From the NCBI GenBank assembly GCA_002049455.2, contig KV918839.1:62001-126000 (forward strand): 64,000 nucleotides of DNA, read 5' to 3'. The stretch comes from Porphyra umbilicalis (Eukaryota; Rhodophyta; Bangiophyceae; Bangiales; Bangiaceae). A program made the translations under genes and the position numbers. The notes below the pieces were generated by a model. That model saw nothing but the letters and a program-made list of their open reading frames with translations. It made no database searches and was not told where the DNA came from. Positions 31,706 to 43,536 of this stretch are shown piece by piece (position 1 is the first letter of the stretch; every line of letters begins with the position of its first letter).

Positions 31706-32694
31706 TGCAGAAGACCATGATCGAAGCAGCGTGGTAAAAATGGAACATAAAAGATCGTCGTTGGGTGGGTGAGTGGGTGGTGGGGGAACGGGTATCAATG
31801 GCATCGAGGAGACGCGGCGGGGGAAGGGCGCCGGACATGTGCGAGAAGAGCGATCGGGCGACTGTCCTTCGCAACCCGTAAGACCGGGCATCGAAGGCCA
31901 ACGGATGCCAGTGATTGGCGGAAACAGCCATGTAAACTACTCATGGACTGCTACGTGGCTGCGGTCACCTCGGTCGTTACCGGTTTTTGACGTGGGTCGA
32001 AGGGCCTCCTTAGCGATATATGGGATAGAAATGTGGGTCCAAAGCTTAACGTGGCGTGAAACGTGTCCCCGACCCACGCCGTCGACCCACATTTGACATG
32101 CCGAAGGTCCCTAATGCAGCCCGTAGATGCCGATGACCCCAACGTGCCAAGAGATTCGAGGATTTCCGATGCCCGACTGGCTGCATCGGATGCACACTAG
32201 AGACCTTCGGTAGATGCCGATGACCCCAACGTGCCAAGAGATTCGAGGATTTCCGATGCCCGACTGGCGGCATCGGATGCACACTAGAGACCTTCGGCAA
32301 GTCAAATGTGGGTCGACGGCGTGGGTCGGGGACACGTTTCACGCCACGTTAAGCTTTGGACCCACATTTCTATCCCATATATCGCTAAGGAGGCCCTTCG
32401 ACCCACGTCAAAAACCGGTAACGACCGAGGTGACCGCAGCCACGTAGCAGTCCATGAGTAGTTTACATGGCTGTTTCCGCCAATCACTGGCATCCGTTGG
32501 CCTTCGATGCCCGGTCTTGCGGGTTGCGAAGGACAGTCGCCCGATCGCTCTTCTCGCACATGTCCGGCGCCCTTCCCCCGCCGCGTCTCCTCGATGCCAT
32601 TGATACCCGTTCCCCCACCACCCACTCACCCACCCAACGACGATCTTTTATGTTCCATTTTTACCACGCTGCTTCGATCATGGTCTTCTGCAGT

Positions 32695-33085
32695 CCACCC
32701 ACGATCGCAGGCGTACGCACAGGGCGCCGTCACCGGCGCCGTCGGCAGACCACCCGCGATCGAAGGCGTACGCACAGGGCACCGTCACCGGCGCCGTCGG
32801 CAGTACACCAGCAATCGCAGGTGTACGCACAGGGCGCCGTCACCGGTGCCGTCGGCAGTGCACCCGCGATCGCAGGCGTACGCACAGGGCGCCGTCACCG
32901 GCGCCGTCGGCAGTCCACCAGCAATCGCAGGTGTACGCACAGGGCGCCGTCACCGGCGCCGTCGGCAGTCCACCGGCAATCGCAGGTGTATCCATACGCA
33001 CAGGGCGCCGTCACCGGCGCCGTCGGCAGTGCACCCGAAATCGCAGGCGTGGGCCGTCACCGGCGCCGTCGGGAGTCTCTACCCC
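32695..33085. repeat. ~57-bp minisatellite in the right arm (mirror copy)
   Basis: Inverted copy of the array at 31320-31705, with the same unit order reversed, as expected within a foldback arm. Confidence 0.8.
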
Positions 33086-33248
33086 GTCGCACTGTAAGCG
33101 AATCCGCAAGGAGTGTGGCAGACTGCCGACCCACATTTGGTACATGCCGGAGCTCCGAAGGGTGGATGTGGCTTCCTTAAAAAACCAGTCGGGCGACCCA
33201 CAAATTACCCACATCCGATAACCACGTCGCAGTTGCCGAAGGTCTCTA

Positions 33249-34058
33249 CTGTACAGTTGCTACTCCACTCCCTGTCGGTGCGTAAATGCGATCCGAAAGT
33301 ATGCAGATAAGTACTATGAGTGCGACCTACCGGTCTCATCTTCCACCCACTTTCCGCTTTTGGAGGCGCACTGCTGGCTCGTGTCTGGCACGTGTCTCTG
33401 CGGCGTTATTGCCTCCCATTGGCTGCTGCGACGGCCTCCATGCAAGGCGAATTGCCGCCAGCCACATGATGCCAGCGGAGTTGTTTGGGGGTGGAACCGG
33501 ATCGGGCCACGGCGCACGTTGGCCAATTGATGCTGTCGCGCCACGGATCGTGGCCTCGGCGCCGCCCGCCCGTCAGCCGCACGCCACGGCGTCACCTCGC
33601 CCAGGGGCGGCGCAGACGCGGCACGCGCGCGCGCCCGCCAAACCGAGCGCAGCAAGAGAGGGAGGAAGGCTGCAGAGGGAGGAGGCGTGAAGAAACGAGT
33701 TTAGGCTCCTGCTCCTTTGCCAGAGTGGTATTTGCTTCTTTCAGATACCTCGCCGTTTGTTCACGCGAGTGCTCGGACGGTGGCCGCGCTGTCGCGGCAG
33801 GCTTGGTGGTTTCGATACAGCGACGGACGTGGTGCTTCTGGTGCTGTGGCGGGGCTGGTGCTTCTTGTGCTGCAGCGAGCGTGCTGGTTCTGCTACGACA
33901 GCGGCGGGCGGGTGGCGCGCACGCTTTGTGCGGCGGTGGCGGCGGTGGCTGCTCGGCCGTGCGGGCAGCGGCCGTCGGGCAGCGGGCAGCGGAAGCGGGG
34001 CGGTTGGGTGGAGGGGGGGCGTGCCTCGCGCGCCGCCCCTCCACCCCCAGGCGTGGCG
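33249..34058. other. Upstream region of the bZIP gene
   Basis: No independent gene recognised. An inverted CCAAT box (CCCATTGGCTGC) occurs at about 33415, and pyrimidine-rich stretches with AG (TTCTTTCAG near 33745; CCCCCAG at 34050) could be acceptors of a 5'-UTR intron. Open frames in the stretch are Arg/Ala-rich. Confidence 0.35.
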
Positions 34059-35011
34059 ATGGAGCGGCACCCGCCGCCCCCGGGCGGCGGGCGGAGCGTC
34101 TACCCGGGCGCCGTCGGTGGCTACTACCCCCTCGCCGATGGGGAAGCGGCGGCCGCAGCAGCGGCCGCAGTGGCGGCCGCCGCCCACGCGGGCGGCGTGG
34201 CGGCACCCGACGGGCGGACCGCCTGGGCCCCCCGCCGCACGCGTCGGTGGGCGGCGGGGGGGGCGCCTTTGGCGCCCCCGCCGCGGCGGGCGGCGACGGC
34301 GGCGCGGCGGGCGGGGGTGGCGCCAAGCGCCGCCGCCTCGCCGACGCTGCCGCCGCCATGATGGGCGGGGGGCGGGGTGGCGACTTTTCCGCCGCCGCGG
34401 CGGGCGGCGTGGCGCGGGGGGGGTTGCCTGCATCCCACCCGCCGCCGGCCGCCGACGGGCGCCACGGCGGCGGCGGCGGCAGCGGCGGCGGCGGCGGCGG
34501 CGGCGGCGGTCACCGGGCGCCGTCGCCGACCCCCTCGTCAGACGACGAGCGGCACGCGGGCGCCGGCGGGTACCCCCCTGCGGCCGCCGCCGCGCGCCGC
34601 GGCGGCGTCGTTCACCCCGGGTTCCCGTTTGGGACCCCCCCCCCCGACGGTACGGGCAGCACGGGCGGCGACGGCAGCGTCGGCGGCGGCGGCGGCGGCG
34701 GGGACTTCCACGGCAGCACCGCCGCGCGCAGCCGCAAAATGTCTGACGCGGAGCGCAACGACATGCTCCACAAGCGAAAACTCCGCAACCGCGCATCCGC
34801 CGCGCGGTCGCGGGACAAGCAGCGCGCGACGATTGCGGCGGTGGCGGCCGAGGTGGACGGCCTGCGGGGGCAAGCGTCGGCCTTTGCCGACCGCGCGGCG
34901 ACGGTTGTGGCGGACAATGTGCGGCTGCGGGCGGACATCGAGCGGCTGCGGGGGGAGATTGGGCGGCTGCGGGAGGCAGACGGGGGGGGTGGGGGGGGGA
35001 GGGGGATGTAG
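34059..35011 (+). CDS. bZIP transcription factor
   Basis: The C-terminal part (34739-35011) is a clear bZIP: basic region RKLRNRASAARSRDKQRA with the N-x7-R spacing (NRASAARSR), then a leucine-zipper-like heptad region (VDGLRGQASAFADRAATVV, NVRLRADIERLRGEIGRLRE). It would bind DNA as a dimer in the nucleus. A basic patch GAKRRRLAD at about 34330 may be a nuclear localisation signal. The chosen ATG at 34059 (GGCGATGG) gives MERHPPPPGGG. Reading must change frame at the C run near 34228 to reach the bZIP frame, so either a base is missing there or the true start differs. The middle is Gly/Ala/Pro-rich, including long Gly runs at 34460-34510. Class and target cannot be given. Confidence 0.85.
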
Positions 35012-35865
35012 GGGGGGGGAGCGCCGCCGCGAGGCGGGGTGCCACAGGGCGGTGCCGGTGGGTGCGGGGGCGGGGGGGCGGCGCTGCGGCTGCTTTGCTA
35101 CCTCTTGCGCGCCGGCGACGCGCGGCGGGGCCGGTCCTTCGGGCGCGGGCCGGCCGCGCCGCCAACGGCCACGGGCACGCGCGGGTGCGGCGGTGGGCTC
35201 CCCACCGCGAGCGGCGCGATGCTGTCTGTCAAGGGCCATGGTCGCCGCGTGCTAGGGAGGTGGCCGCCCTGTAGTTTCCTGCTTGCGTTGCGTCTTGTTT
35301 CTCACTGCGCCGTTTGTTTTTGCGCGGTCGCGCCTGGGTTGGTGGTTGGGTCCTCCTTTTTTGGGCTACTGTGCGGAGTTGGTTGGATCGCCCTGCATCG
35401 GGCACCGTGTTGGTCGTGTGTCGTGTGCGTCTGGTGGTTGCCTGCGCAGGCGCTGTCGCCAAACGTCGACCGCGTGTCTCCGTGTCTCCCGCGCCCCGTC
35501 TGCGTGTGCCTGCTGTGCACGTCCTGCCGTGCTCGATGTTTGGCGTCGGCTGTTTCCATCCTCCTGACCCAATCCACGTGGCAGGCCGCCCATCCGTACT
35601 TGATCCACGCCGTCGTGAGTCAAAATACGAGAAAAGAATTCGGAATTGGTTGGACGAGGCGCCGTCGGCGCCCCGTCGAGGCCGTTTCCCCTGCGCGCGG
35701 GCGCCCCCCGCTCGCTCGGCCACCCGCCGTCGTCCCTCCCAACCGCGTTCCTACACAACGGCCATTGCCGCCCCCCCCCCCCCCCCCGCCCCCGTCTACT
35801 GCCGCGTCGGCGGCTGTCTGCCCCACCCCCCCGCCTTTTTTCCACACTCCCCGCGACCCGTTACC
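35012..35865. other. Intergenic / 5' region of the RRM gene
   Basis: An AT-richer patch (35280-35470), then C runs (35767-35790) just before the ACCATGG start at 35866. Open frames here have no domain. Confidence 0.35.
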
Positions 35866-36396
35866 ATGGCGAAATCGTCCAAGGCCGCCGCGGCTGTTGC
35901 GGCGGCCGAGCCGGCGGCGACCGAGCCCAAGCCCCCCAAGCGCGCCAAGGCGGCCGCTCCTGCAACCGAGCCCAAGCCCCCCAAGCGCGTCAAGGCGGTC
36001 GCCCCTGCAACCGAGCCCAAGCCCCCCAAGCGCGCCAAGGCGGCCGCCCCTGCGACCGAGCCCAAGCCCCCGAAGCGCGTCAAGGCGGCCGCCCCTGCGA
36101 CCGAGCCCAAGCCCCCCAAGCGTGTCAAGGCGGCCGCCCCTGCGACCGACCCCGCGGCCCCCAAGCGTGTCAAGGCGGCAAAAAAGACGGTCAAGGCGGG
36201 CAAGGACCCCACGGGCGCCACCGCTGCTGCAGCATCGCCGCCGTCGCCAGAGGTGGCGGTCACCGCCCCCGCCGCTGCGGCCGCCGCCGCCGCCACGCCG
36301 CCCCCCTCCGCCGCCGCCGCCACGGGCGGCGGGCGCGGCCGCAAAAAGGCACGCCGGGCCGGCGTGGCGCCCCCCCCCCCGCCCGCTCGCGACTCG

Positions 36397-36439
<43 letters not shown>

Positions 36440-36720
36440 ACACCTCGGACGACAGCGACGGCGGGCACACGGAGCGAGACGATGACTTGCGGGCGCTCCG
36501 CGGGGCGCTCGGCGCCACCCCGCAAGAGGCCCTCGCCGCGGGGAGCGACGCCGACTCGGACGACGACGGCGGCGGTGGTGGCGACGGCGGCGGCGGTGGT
36601 GGCGACGGCGGCGGCGGCAGCGGCGCCGTCAGCGGCCGCGCGGGCGGGGGAAAGGGCGCACGCGCCCCGCCGCCGGCCGTGCGGCCGGTCGGCGCGCCCA
36701 AGCCGTCCCGCGCCGCCCGC

Positions 36721-36769
<49 letters not shown>

Positions 36770-38423
36770 GGGCGGGGGCGGGGGCGGCCACGAGCGCTCC
36801 CCCCCCCCCCCCTCTGGGCGCTCTCCCCCCCCCCCCCCAAACCCGTCGACACGCCCGCCCAAACGGCGGAACGCCTCGGGCGCACCCTCTACGTCGGCAA
36901 CGTGCCCGTCGAGGCGCGGCGCAAAGACGTGGCGCGCCTCGTCGCGCCGCACGGGGCCGTCGAGTCGGTGCGCCTGCGCTCCTTTGCGGGCGCCGACGCC
37001 AAGGTGCCAAAGCGCGGCGCGATTGCCACGGGCGCCCTGCACAGCGGCCGCGACGCGCTTGCCGCGTATGTGGTGTTTGCGCGCGCGCACCGGGAGGGGG
37101 GGGGGGCACCCCGGCCGCCGCAGAGGGGGGGGGGGGGGGGCACCCCTCCGCGCGCGGATGGCGGCGGCGATTGCGGCGCTCAACGGGGCGGTGTGGCGCG
37201 GCAAGCACCTGCGGGTGGATTGGGCGCGGCCGACGGCGGCGGCGGCTGCTGCCGCGACGGCGGCGGCGGCCGGCGTGACGGCGGGCGCGGCGGGCGCGGC
37301 GGGTGCGGCGGGCGCGGCGGGCGCCGCCGCCGCCGAGGCGGACGCGGCGGGCGCGGCGGCGGCCGCGGCGCCCGCCGCCGAGTATGACTACAAGCGGTGC
37401 GTCTTTGTCGGCAACCTCCCGTTTGACGTGACCGACGAGGAGGTGTGGGCGGCGTTTGCGCCGCCGCCGCTCGCCGACGGCGACGGCGACGGCGACGGCG
37501 GCGCTGCCGCGGACGACCCGCTCGCTGCCGCCGCCGCGAGGAAGGCGGCCAAGCGGGCGCGCAAGGCGGCGAAAAAGGCAGCGGCGGCGGCCGCCGCCGC
37601 TGCTGCAGGGGGCCCCACGGCCACAGACGCCCCCCGTGTCGACGGCGGTGCCGACGGGCTCCCCCCCCCCGCCGTCTCCCCCGCTGCCGCCGCCGCCGCC
37701 GCCGCCGCCGACCGCCCCGACGCGGTCACGGCGGTGCGGGTCATCCGCGACGCGGCGTCGGGGATGGGCAAGGGCTTTGGCTACGTGACCTTTGCATCGC
37801 CGGCGGGCGTGCACCGGGTGCTCGCGGCCGTTGCCGCCGCCGCCGCCACCGCCGCCGCACCGCCCGACGGGGGGGCCGGCGGCAAGGGGAGCAAAGCCGC
37901 GCGCGGCAAGGCACCGGCCCCGCCACCGCCGACGCGGCCGCCGCCGCCGCCGCCTCTGGCCGCCGACGCTGCCTTTACGGTGCGCGGCCGCCCGCTGCGC
38001 GTCTCCCGCGCGCTCCGCACCCTCGGCACCAAGCGCGCGGCGGCGGCGGCCGACGCGGCGGCGGGCGGTGCGGCAGCGGCGCGCGCCCCCACCCCCGGCG
38101 GCGCCGTCTGCGTGACGGGCATCCCCCCGGCACGGGCGGGGCGGACGTGGCGGCGGCGCTCACCGCCGCCGGCGTGCCCGTCACGCACGTGGCCATTGGC
38201 GGCGGCGGCGGCGGCACGGCGGTCGTGCGCGTCGCGAGCGCAGCCGCCGCGCGGACGGCGGTGTGGGCGTCGGGGGCGGTCGGCGTCGGCGGGTCGGCCC
38301 TGCGGTTGGCACTGCTGCCTGAGGGTGGGGGGGGGGGGCGGCGCGCGGGGGGGGGGGGGGGGGGGGGGGGGACACCCCCCCACCCCGCCGCGTCAAGAAG
38401 CCCCGGTGGGTGGCCCGGACGGG

Positions 38424-38456
<33 letters not shown>

Positions 38457-38480
38457 GCCGGCGGGTGCCGCCGACGCCAC

Positions 38481-38517
<37 letters not shown>

Positions 38518-38799
38518 AAGCGCGCCGCCTGGGGCCCGACCCGCGCGGGCGTGCCGCCCGCCGGCAGCGGCGCGTTTGCGGCCGCCGCCGCGCGGCGGGT
38601 GGCGGCCAAGGCGGTGGGGGCCGACGCGGCCGCAGCGGCCGTCGCGGCGGCCATGGCGCGGCCGCCCAAAAAGGCGCGCGGCGCCGGCGCTGCGGTCGGG
38701 CGTGTGTCCAAGGCGGAGCGCAAGGCCAAGGTCGCCCGCAAGGCCGTGGCGACGCGCCGCAAGTATGGCAAGCAGGTGAAGAAGGTGGCCAAAAAGTGA
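35866..38799 (+). CDS. RBM34/Nop12-type nucleolar RNA-binding protein
   Basis: The family (yeast Nop12, animal RBM34) acts in pre-rRNA processing of the large subunit in the nucleolus. The start ATG has a strong context (ACCATGG). The N terminus has about six repeats of ATEPKPPKR(A/V)KAAAP, a Lys-rich charged region and an acidic stretch (DTSDDSDGG). RRM1 follows, with LGRTLYVGNVPVEARRKDV, PKRGAIATGALHSG, AYVVF and ALNGAVWRGKHLRVDWA. RRM2 has KRCVFVGNLPFDVTDEEVW and VRVIRDAASGMGKGFGYVTF; both blocks and their order are diagnostic of RBM34/Nop12. The C terminus is basic (KVARKAVATRRKYGKQVKK). Continuous reading needs four frame changes, at about 36803-36840 (C runs), 37096-37140 (G runs), 38127-38135 and 38329-38380 (G runs). 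I read these as homopolymer errors, though tiny introns cannot be excluded. Confidence 0.85.
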
Positions 38800-39210
38800 G
38801 GCGGGGGGGGGGGGGTGGGGGTCGTGGGGGGGGGTGGGGGTGGGGGGGGGGGGGGGGTGCGATGCGAGATGGCGTGCGCGGCGCGCCAGCTTGTGTCTCT
38901 CTGCGTGTGCGTCGGCGTCGGCGGTGCGGCGGCGCGCCGCCGCCCGCGTCGGGCGCTGCTGCGCCGAGCCGCCGGGCGAGCCGGTGGACGACGCGCGGGG
39001 GGGCGTCCGCTGCGCCGTTTTGCAGGGGTGACCGCCCCGGCCTGCGCCGCCGCCGTCGGTCGGCTCCCCGCCCCCGCCGCCGGGCGTTTGCTGTCGCCGC
39101 CGCGCGCCGTGGCGGCGGTGGCGGCCGCGCTGCGCCGCGCGCGGGCGGGGTCGGGGCGCGCCGCGTCGCGTCGTCGGCGCCCGTCGGCCAGCGCGGCCCC
39201 CCCCCATTGG

Positions 39211-39310
39211 GGTTTGTTTGGTGCCCGAGTCGGTACCGAAAGGTGAGGTGGAAACCACAGCATTGGATGTACCACATGTTGCACATTGATTGCAAGGGGT
39301 GTACATCGAC
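39211..39310 (+). repeat. Candidate left terminal inverted repeat
   Basis: GGAAACCACAGCATTGG at 39250-39266 is the exact reverse complement of CCAATGCTGTGGTTTCC at 54090-54106. Similarity extends on both sides at lower identity (a shared KPQHWxYH reading; ACAT(T/C)GATTGC further in). The two copies bracket the helicase/transposase block and point towards each other. Confidence 0.5.
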
Positions 39311-39713
39311 AAGGGATTGACCTATCACATGTGATCATTCCCGACCGCATTGGGGTGTGTGTTCCGCCAGCAATTACCGGCTCAGCTTCTTGGGGTGTTC
39401 ATTTGTGCGGCTTATCATTCCCCCACGTGGCTGCCTGGGCGCCGATGGACGCTCCCACTCCCAAGTCTTGGCCGCAAACGCAGAGCCCGTCTGCCGCCGT
39501 CGTCCCCATCGCGCGCAGCCGTGTGAATGGGCCTGGCTACGTCGCGCGTCGAGTGGGGCGAGCGGTGCCGGGAGTGGTTGGGACGACCTGTGCTGCGTGT
39601 GTTGCTAGTCGTGGCAAACGAGGGCCTCGCTGTGCCGAGTGCGGGGTTGGCGGTGCCGCGATTGCGCGCGGACGGGCAGGGGGGGCGAGTTGGGCGAGCG
39701 CGAGGAGGTTGCC

Positions 39714-42700
39714 ATGTCGTTCTTTGAGGCAGACTTGCAGCCGCTCACAAAGGCAGTGAAGTACTCATTGAAGCAGTTGGACGTTGTGAGTGCGGGGAGG
39801 TACAGCTTTGCGTGTTGCGCGCGCCGCGGAGATGGTAAGCTTGCCCTCCTGTGGGCGACTTCTATGCCCACTTCTGGCGTCGGCACGATACGGGAGGGCG
39901 GGGCCCAAGCAATGAAGTTGTTGTTTGACTCTTTGTGTCCCCTCGGTGGTCGCTCGTCGCGCTCCTCCCCCCCCCCTCGGTGTCACGCACGCGACTGGCC
40001 GGGGAAGGCCCATCGGGGTCCCCCACCGCGACCGCTGCATCCTCCGCCGGCGGTGCGGGGGGCTCTTCAACCGCGAGCGCTATTGCGCTCACGGCGGCGG
40101 CGGCGGCGTTGCGTCCCGCCGCGTCACGCGAGATCACTACCATTGCCAATCTTCCCCCTCTTCCCGACGGCGTGACGCTGCCGGAGCTTGTCGGTGGCGG
40201 CTTTGTCTACGAGAAGGACATTGATGGGGACGCCGTGACGCAGAGCTCCCGAGACGCGCGTGTGGAGGCTGTCATGGCACATCGTGCGCGCCTGTCCGCC
40301 CTCACCGCTAGCCAGGCCAGAGAGGTTCATTTGTCAGACGCGCTCGTCACGGAGGTGCGACACAAGCTGTGTGGCGGGGAGAAGAGGCGACTTCTCCTGG
40401 CGGACTTGTGGGACTTTTTTGACCTACTAAGCGTCTACTGCAAGAAGCTCCTCGCCATCACCCAGGTAGTGTACGAGCACGTGGCTCCCGTGGCCACACT
40501 CGGCATCACAGTCAACCTGTTGGTGTACAAGCAGCGTAGGTCCAAGCCGATCGATGTCCCACTCAAGCTGGGCAATCGGTCGCAGATGCGCGTGCCGGTC
40601 GGGCTGGCCATGGTCTGCTTCATGGTGCACACCGACGACAGCTTCTTCAAGTTCCTGCTGGACGAGTTCTGTGCTGGCCGGCGCGTCGCACCACAGACGC
40701 GACCTCGATCCAAGAAGTCCGCTCCGCCGAGTACCAGCGCAGGGGGCGCCTTGACCGGCGAAGATGCGGGATCCGAGTCGGGCGACGACGCGGGCTCTGG
40801 GAAAGATGATTCCGGGGGCCCTGCGGTAGGCGACGCCCACGCCACGACGGGCGACAGCGGGGGCGCTCCGTTGGGCGACGGCGGAGGGGCTCCGTTAGGA
40901 GACGGAGGGGGTGCTCCGTTGGGGGGCAGTGGGCGCGCTCAGCTGGGCGACAGCGCGAGCAATCCGTTGGGCAACGGCGGGGGTGCTCCGTTGGGCGCCG
41001 GCGCGGACGCCATGATGGACGGCGGCGGGGACGCCGCGATGAGCGAAGACAGGGGCGCCGCTGGATCAGGGCGGGGCGGGGGTGGCCGTGGCGTGGCACT
41101 CGGCGCAGTGGCCCCCCAGCCACCTCCGCAGGCGTTGAGTGGTGGGCGGGGTGACGTCGGGACGGCCGTGGGAGCCGCAGCAGCGGTAGCCGCTGGGGCA
41201 GGGCGGGGCGGCGGTGGCCGCGGCGCGGCACTCGGCTCAGTGGGCCCCCGCCCACCGCCGCAGGCGTTGGGTGGTGGGCGGGGTGACGTCGGGACGGCCG
41301 TGGGAGCCGCAGCAGCGGTAGCCGCTGGGGCAGGGCGGGGCGGCGGTGGCCGCGGCGCGGCACTCGGTTCAGTGGGCCCCCGCCCACCGCCGCAGGCGTT
41401 GGGTGGTGGGCGGGGTGACGTCGGGCAAGCCGTGGGCGCCGCAGCAGCGGTGGCCGTTGGGGCAGGGCGGGGCGGCGGTGGCCGCGGCGCGGCACTCGTT
41501 GCATTGGCCCCCGCCCACCGCCGCAGGCGTTGGGTGGTGGGCGGGGTGACGTCGGGCAAGCCGTGGGCGCCGCAGCAGCGGTGGCCGTTGGGGCAGGGCG
41601 GGGCGGCGGTGGCCGCGGCGCGGCACTCGTTGCATTGGCCCCCCGCCCACCGCCGCAGGCGTTGGGTGGTGGGCGGGGTGACGTCGGGCAAGCCGTGGGC
41701 GCCGCAGCAGCGGTGGCCGCTGGGGCAGGGCGGGGCGGCGGTGGCCGCGGCGCGGCACTCGTTGCATTGGCCCCCCGCCCACCGCCGCAGGCGTTGGGTG
41801 GTGGGCGGGGTGACGTCGGGCAAGCCGTGGGCGCCGCAGCAGTGGTGGCCGCTGGGGCAGGGCGGGGCGGCGGTGGCCGCGGCGCGGCACTCGTTGCATT
41901 GGCCCACCGCCCACCGCCGCAGGCGTTAAGTGGTGGGCGGGGTGACGTCGGGCAGGCCGTGGGCGCCCCAGCTGCCGTGGCCGTTGGGGCAGAGCGGGGC
42001 GGCGTTGGCCGCGGCGCGGCACTCGGTGCAGAGGCCCCCCGGCCGCCGTCGCAGGCGTTAGGTGGTGGGCGGGGTGACGTCGGGCAAACCGTGGCCAACG
42101 CGGCAGCGGTGGCCGTTGGGGCAGGGCGGGGCGGCGGTGGCCGCGGCGCGGCACTCGGGGCAGTGGCCCCCCGCCCACCGCCACAGGCGTTGGGTGGTGG
42201 GCGGGGCAGCTTCGGGCAAGCTGTGTTCGACGCGGCGGCTGTGGCCGTTGGGGCAGGGCGGGGCGGCGGTGGCCGCGGCGCGGCACTCGGTGCAGTGGGC
42301 CCCCGCGCACTGCTGCAAGCTGGTGCCGGTGGATTTGGACCACTTGGTGACTCTGACCTCAGACGTGGGCCCGGAGCAGTTGATGAGGACGGAGCTTCCA
42401 TAGCGCGACGCCAGGTAGGCGATCGAGACGTCAGCAGTGCTCGCGCGCGTCAGCGCTCGGCCAGGAGCTTTGGTGCTATTGCAGGCAGCGCGGCTCCTCG
42501 AGGGGTGCTTGCTGGGCGCCGAGAAACACCTTTCTCTCATCCATGCTTTGCTCACTTGGCATCTGGGACTGCGGTGGTGACCGAAGACAGCTTTGATGGG
42601 CGTGCTCACCTGGTTCCCCCTCCCCCTGGTTGTATCCATCCCACACCACCGTGCCAAGAGCTCCGCCATGACGGGAAAGTGGCTGCTACCGCCGTGGTGG

Positions 42701-43413
42701 ACGTCCATTGCGAACTCGTCGGTGACTCCGAGCTGCCGACGCGGTTCTCTGCTGTGTCGCTACGTGCTCTGGCGGCCAACGCAGGCAACGTTCCGTGCTG
42801 GTCGTGGGGCGATGGAGCTTTGACCGAGTCATTTCTTGGTCGGGTGTCCTTGCACACTCTCGTATGGGAGACTCGCATGACGGGGTAAGCGTGCTTTGTG
42901 TCCGACTTTTCTTTGTCTGTGGCGTCATGTCTCTTTGCCGCCATTATCTCTACAGGCGGCATTGACCCCGGTGCGTCTTCTGACTTTGGATCGCTTCTGC
43001 CCGCAACTGGTTTGGTGATTGTCTGCGGGGCTGCCTTTTGTTTTTGCTTCAGCCCAAGAGTACGGCTGTGGGACCGCCATCCGGGTCCGGGTGCCAAACA
43101 GTTGGCAAACGCTGCTGTGTTCCGCGCCGCTCCTCCATCGGCTGGCTTGCAGGCGTTGGGTGACCTGGTCACGAAGCACATGCCGGCGATGGAGCTGTAC
43201 GATGCGGACGTGAACAGCGAGTGTCTCGACGATGACTACGCTGCCATGGAGCTCCTCTACTACACCGACGCGTACGAGCACCTGCTCGCGCCACACTTCA
43301 TTGCCAAAGGCGTGTACCACCCCAAGAAGCTGCGCCAACTGTGCATGGACCCAGGCGGCAAACACCGCCGACTTGTGTTTTTGTGGAATGCACGGTTTAT
43401 GTCTGTCATGTAG
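39714..43413 (+). CDS. Repeat-rich protein of the mobile block, spliced, with frameshifts
   Basis: The start is MSFFEADLQPLTKAVKYSLK (ATG at 39714). After a C10 run at 39967-39976 the frame changes and continues with a well-mixed domain (LADLWDFFDLLSVYCKKLLA, GLAMVCFMVHTDDSFFKFLL; 40140-40720). An acidic Gly-rich linker follows, then ten ~131-bp repeats (41069-42320). Near 41505 one repeat has five C's where others have six, and the frame moves again. The next part ends at a consensus donor (GGG|GTAAGC, intron 42885-43052, acceptor TTTTTGCTTCAG). The splice joins in phase to an exon with ECLDDDYAAMELLYYTDAYE and HPKKLRQLCMDPGGKH, ending at 43413. No family is recognised. The gene converges on the Pif1 helicase, 124 bp apart. 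Confidence 0.6.
41069..42320. repeat. ~131-bp tandem repeat, about ten units
   Basis: Unit of about 44 codons (GRGGGGRGAAL, then RPPPQALGGGRGDVG) within the gene at 39714-43413. Units vary by single-base C-run length, which moves the reading frame between copies. Confidence 0.9.
42885..43052 (+). other. Predicted 168-bp GT-AG intron
   Basis: Donor GTAAGC after a GG, acceptor after a polypyrimidine tract TTTTTGCTTCAG. Splicing keeps the frame and removes a TAA. Its length nearly equals that of the intron in the convergent helicase gene. Confidence 0.65.
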
Positions 43414-43536
43414 GGAGTGATATTGCGGCCATGGGCGAGCGGTGCTTGATTTCATCTTTTTTTCACACGAGCAAAGTGGTCACTGTGCCTGTCAAACAAA
43501 CACAAAACGATGCCTATGAGCACAGCGCCCAGCTGC

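Larger units (their letters stand above)
31152..33246. mobile_element. 2,095-bp foldback element with ~960-bp arms
   Basis: Arms 31152-32110 and 32287-33246 are nearly identical inverted copies. The ends are GAGACCTTC(A/G)GCAACTG, bordered by TA (31150-31151 and 33247-33248). Each arm contains a ~55-60 bp GC-rich minisatellite. The centre (about 32123-32297) holds two direct copies of an ~87-bp unit that each end in ACTAGAGACCTTCGG, that is, a copy of the element's own terminus. The long mirrored open frames (about 237 codons at 31931-31218 and 32467-33180) follow from the palindrome and have no domain. Near-identity of the arms implies recent formation or ongoing gene conversion. Confidence 0.9.

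Noticed and set aside
31218-33180. Mirrored ~237-codon frames at 31 and 33 kb as duplicated genes
   Set aside because: They are the same sequence read from the two arms of a palindrome, dominated by minisatellite, with no domain.
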